NCBI GenBank assembly: GCA_030151225.1
Contig: JASLEG010000323.1
Span: 1 to 15,451 of the forward strand
Length of the DNA stretch: 15,451 nucleotides
Reading direction: 5' to 3'
From: Burkholderia sp.
GTDB lineage: Bacteria; Pseudomonadota; Gammaproteobacteria; Burkholderiales; Burkholderiaceae
The stretch's first letter is position 1; every line of letters starts with the position of its first letter. The translations under genes were made by a program, and so were the position numbers. The notes beneath the pieces were generated by a model. The model did no database searches. It was not told where the DNA came from and worked only from the letters and a program-made list of their open reading frames with translations. Shown piece after piece: positions 13,280 to 15,451 of the stretch.

Positions 13280-13392
13280 CTTCAGCAAAAACACTCATGG
13301 CGCATGCGCCGGCTTTCTGCTTAGGCCCGCGAAAGCCGCCGCTGACACTACGCGCCGGCGCCGACAAATCGTGCCAAAACACCGGCGCACCT

Positions 13393-13404
13393 CGCTCGCG
13401 AGCG
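13393..13404. repeat. 12-base perfect palindrome
   Basis: CGCTCGCGAGCG is its own reverse complement. It lies between the dehydrogenase terminator and the rhlE promoter. It could be a protein-binding site or a chance event in GC-rich DNA. Confidence 0.3.
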
Positions 13405-13427
13405 TAGTGCCTGGAAAAGACAGTTGC

Positions 13428-13458
13428 GTGACAGCGCGGGACGATCTTCCCGTGTCAC
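13428..13458 (-). terminator. Probable intrinsic terminator of the aldehyde dehydrogenase gene
   Basis: GTGACA (13428-13433) pairs with TGTCAC (13453-13458) and CGGGA (13437-13441) with TCCCG (13448-13452). This makes an 11-base-pair stem with a three-base bulge and a six-base loop. On the minus strand it begins seven bases after the stop codon and is followed by GCAACTGTCTTTTCC, a short T-rich tract eight bases away. Confidence 0.5.
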
Positions 13459-13478
13459 CACGTGTCACCACGTCTCAC
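13451..13478. repeat. Short tandem repeat over the stop codon of the dehydrogenase gene
   Basis: CGTGTCACCA occurs twice in exact tandem (13451-13470), followed by a degenerate third unit, CGTCTCAC (13471-13478). The minus-strand stop codon lies in the second unit, and the first unit supplies one arm of the terminator stem. Confidence 0.55.
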
Positions 13479-14901
13479 GCATCACCATCAGGCGCATCTC
13501 GGTCATATCCTCAATGGCATAGCGCACGCCCTCGCGCCCCAGTCCGGAATCCTTCACGCCGCCATACGGCATGTTGTCGACCCGGAACGACGGCACGTCG
13601 TTGATCACCACGCCGCCCACGTCGAGTTCGTCCCACGCGCGATGCGCATGCGCCAGCGAATCCGTGAACACGCCCGCTTGCAGCCCGAAATCGCTGTCGT
13701 TGACAGTGGCAAGCGCGGCGTCGAAATCGTCGAAACGCTCCAGGATGGCTACCGGACCGAACGCTTCCTTGCGATACAGGTCCGTTTCGCGTCCCACACC
13801 TTCAAGCAGCGTGGCCTCGAACATGGCGCCCTCCACCTTGCCGCCCGCGACGATTTTCGCGCCCGCCTGTACCGCGCTGTCCATCCAGCCGGCAAGGCGT
13901 TTGGACTCGGATTCGGAAATCATCGGTCCGACAAAGGTCTTTTCGTCTTTCGGATCGCCCATGACCAGCGACTTTGTCTTCGCAATCAGTTTCTCGCGCA
14001 ATGCGTCATAAACATTGGCGTGAACCAGAATCCGCTGCACGCCGATACAGCTTTGTCCTGATTGATAGAAGGCGCCGAACGCGATCCGGTCGACCACATA
14101 GTCGAGCTTCCCGCCCTGATCGCCGTCGACAATAGCCGCCGCGTTGCCGCCCAATTCCAGAATCACCTTCTTCTTGCCGGCTTTCTTCTTCAGGTCCCAG
14201 CCCACAGCGGGCGAACCGGTAAACGAGAGCAATTTGAAACGCTCGTCGGTGGTAAAGAGATCGGCGCCGTCGCGATGCGCGGGAAGAATCGAAAAGGCAC
14301 CTTTCGGCAAATCGGTTTCGGCCAGAATCTCGCCCATGATCAGCGCGCCGACCGGCGTGCGGCTCGCCGGCTTCAACACGAACGGCACGCCCGCAGCAAT
14401 GGCCGGCGCAAGTTTGTGCGCGGTCAGGTTCAGCGGAAAGTTGAATGGTGAGATAAAAGAACACGGGCCAATCGGCACACGCTTCACGTAACCGTGATAG
14501 CCCTTGGCGCGCGGCGAAATCTCCAGATTGATGATTTCTCCGTCTATGCGCACCGACTCCTCCGCCGCCACCTTGAACGTATCGATCAGACGCGTGACTT
14601 CGCCTTTCGCGTCGTTGATCGGCTTGCCGGCCTCGATACACAGCGCAAGCGCCAGCTCGTCGTAGCGCTCGCGAAAACGCTTTACGCAGTGCTCGAGCAC
14701 CGCCTGGCGCTTGAACGGCGGAAAGGCACGCAAGGCAGGCATGGCGTCGACGGCATGGCCGATCGCTTTGTCGATCGCGGCGGCGTCGGCCATCGCCACA
14801 CGAGTGGCGACTTCGCCGCTGAATTTATCGGTGACTTCGAGATCGGTATTGGCGGCCACCGCCTGATTGGCCAGGTAGTACGGGTAGGTCTTCTGCAGCA
14901 T
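13465..14901 (-). CDS. NAD(P)-dependent aldehyde dehydrogenase, substrate unknown
   Basis: The product has 478 residues, is cytoplasmic and belongs to the ALDH superfamily. It would oxidise an aldehyde to an acid, or to an acyl phosphate equivalent, through a thioester. Catalytic residues are visible: Asn154 in SPFNFP, the general base Glu249 in VILELGGN, the nucleophile Cys285 in SGQSCIG, and Glu379 in KEAFGP, with the cofactor-binding FTGS at 227-230. The length is normal. The sequence style resembles lactaldehyde/glyceraldehyde-3-phosphate-type dehydrogenases, often auto-named NADP-dependent glyceraldehyde-3-phosphate dehydrogenase, but residues fixing the substrate cannot be read here. 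The ATG at 14901 has a strong Shine-Dalgarno AAGGAGA six bases upstream, unlike other genes in the window. It lies 90 bases after an acetolactate synthase-type gene on the same strand. Base composition is clearly lower in GC than the LPS genes or dnaE, suggesting different ancestry. Confidence 0.88.
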   Translation of the reverse strand: MLQKTYPYYLANQAVAANTDLEVTDKFSGEVATRVAMADAAAIDKAIGHAVDAMPALRAFPPFKRQAVLEHCVKRFRERYDELALALCIEAGKPINDAKGEVTRLIDTFKVAAEESVRIDGEIINLEISPRAKGYHGYVKRVPIGPCSFISPFNFPLNLTAHKLAPAIAAGVPFVLKPASRTPVGALIMGEILAETDLPKGAFSILPAHRDGADLFTTDERFKLLSFTGSPAVGWDLKKKAGKKKVILELGGNAAAIVDGDQGGKLDYVVDRIAFGAFYQSGQSCIGVQRILVHANVYDALREKLIAKTKSLVMGDPKDEKTFVGPMISESESKRLAGWMDSAVQAGAKIVAGGKVEGAMFEATLLEGVGRETDLYRKEAFGPVAILERFDDFDAALATVNDSDFGLQAGVFTDSLAHAHRAWDELDVGGVVINDVPSFRVDNMPYGGVKDSGLGREGVRYAIEDMTEMRLMVMRETW

Positions 14902-14904
14902 GAC

Positions 14905-14916
14905 GCGTCTCCTTGA
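14905..14916 (-). promoter_or_regulatory. Strong ribosome binding site of the aldehyde dehydrogenase gene
   Basis: On the minus strand TCAAGGAGACGC precedes the ATG at 14901, with AAGGAGA at good spacing. It decides the start codon. It is the only near-consensus Shine-Dalgarno sequence I see in the window. Confidence 0.75.
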
Positions 14917-14991
14917 TCCGCTATCTCACAGTAAACAGGCTGTCAGCAAAGGCCATGCCCCTCGGCCGTTCGCTGGATATTCACCCGCGGT

Positions 14992-15451
14992 TCACAGTTG
15001 TGCCGAAAGCCGTTTGATCTCGCGATTCAACACGCGCTCGTTGTCTGAATAGTCGATCGGCAGATCGATCACATGCACGCCGGGCGTGGCGAAACAGTCG
15101 CGCAGCAAGGGCGCGAACTCCGCCGCCGATTCGATCCGGTGTCCCTTCGCCCCATAACTCTCCGCATAGGCAACGAAATCCGGATTGCTCAATGTCATGC
15201 CGTAGTCCGGGAAATTCATGTTCTCCTGCTTCCAGCGGATCATGCCGAACGCGTCGTCGCGAACGATCAGGATCACCAGATCCAGTTTCAGGCGCACCGC
15301 CGTTTCCAGCTCCTGGGAATTCATCATGAATCCGCCGTCGCCGCACACGGCCATGACCTTGCGGTCCGGATGCACGATCTTCGTGGCAATCGCGGACGGC
15401 AAGCCCGCGCCCATCGACGCCAGCGCGTTGTCGAGCAGCAGCGAATTCGGT
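14992..15451 (-). CDS. Acetolactate synthase-type thiamine diphosphate enzyme, C-terminal part (cut by window edge)
   Basis: Only the last 153 residues are in the window; the frame is open through base 15451. The fragment is the C-terminal pyrimidine/diphosphate-binding domain of a ThDP-dependent enzyme. NSLLLDNALASMGAGLP opens it, and the GDGGF motif follows. An Asp lies 27 residues after the GDG Asp, within RDDAFGMI, where biosynthetic IlvB enzymes have Asn. An Asp there is known from catabolic acetolactate synthases such as AlsS. The ending LPIDYSDN also resembles AlsS (VDYSDN). Acetolactate synthases join two pyruvates to 2-acetolactate with loss of CO2. Because only the C-terminal domain is seen, a related decarboxylase or carboligase is possible. 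No alsD/budA decarboxylase gene is visible; the next gene downstream is an aldehyde dehydrogenase, 90 bases away. Confidence 0.78.
   Translation of the reverse strand, partial: PNSLLLDNALASMGAGLPSAIATKIVHPDRKVMAVCGDGGFMMNSQELETAVRLKLDLVILIVRDDAFGMIRWKQENMNFPDYGMTLSNPDFVAYAESYGAKGHRIESAAEFAPLLRDCFATPGVHVIDLPIDYSDNERVLNREIKRLSAQL

Larger units (their letters stand above)
13094..13464. other. Intergenic region between the aldehyde dehydrogenase gene and rhlE
   Basis: This stretch of 371 bases has no convincing gene. On the minus strand it holds the likely terminator of the dehydrogenase gene (13428-13458), a 12-base palindrome (13393-13404), the candidate rhlE promoter (13271-13279) and a long structured rhlE leader. 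The GC content changes across it from the lower-GC right end to the GC-rich left side. Confidence 0.6.

Noticed and set aside
13094..13294. Upstream extension of rhlE to 13294
   Set aside because: The extra residues do not look like a helicase and would run over the predicted promoter and the structured leader. MSDTAVTPVTATFDQFGL at 13093 is a typical RhlE N-terminus.
13053..13407. Small open frames on both strands in the rhlE upstream region as possible small genes
   Set aside because: They overlap the leader and promoter signals, lack ribosome binding sites and have Arg/Ala/Pro-rich composition expected from non-coding GC-rich DNA.

Overview
The window reads as chromosomal DNA of a high-GC betaproteobacterium, most likely Burkholderia sensu lato. 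The evidence is the protein sequences, the strong G/C bias at third codon positions, and a lipopolysaccharide (LPS) core and export cluster next to dnaE. I see no rRNA, tRNA, insertion sequence, CRISPR array or phage gene. I did not find a new multi-gene system. Most genes are housekeeping genes, and the less ordinary signals are in the leaders, the intergenic regions and the compositionally different right end.

Left part (1-5605), LPS core and export: the N-terminal half of msbA (minus, running off the left edge) is divergent from a plus-strand series. That series is a WaaE-like family-2 glycosyltransferase (1257-2012), a second family-2 glycosyltransferase (2122-2964) and the O-antigen ligase waaL (3085-4383). 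Facing it on the minus strand is a family-9 (heptosyltransferase-type) glycosyltransferase (4418-5605). Together they would build the lipid A-core, flip it across the inner membrane (MsbA) and attach O-antigen at the periplasmic face (WaaL). Several genes have an AT-rich -10-like hexamer upstream but no convincing Shine-Dalgarno sequence, and two leaders carry perfect or near-perfect hairpins.

Middle part (5775-13093), information processing: dnaE (minus, replicative polymerase III alpha subunit) is divergent from trhO and gluQ (plus). TrhO and GluQ both modify tRNA wobble position 34. The DEAD-box RNA helicase gene rhlE (minus) converges on gluQ, and a strong hairpin terminator lies between them. 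rhlE appears to have a long structured leader.

Right part (13465-15451): an aldehyde dehydrogenase gene lies 90 bp downstream of the 3' end of a thiamine-diphosphate enzyme of the catabolic acetolactate synthase type, which runs off the right edge. These two genes have visibly lower GC (about 57% in hand-counted samples, against 65% or more elsewhere). The dehydrogenase has the only strong Shine-Dalgarno sequence in the window. Both points suggest a separate origin. The pair may form a small operon in which the first enzyme produces a carbonyl compound and the second oxidises an aldehyde, but the substrate is unknown.
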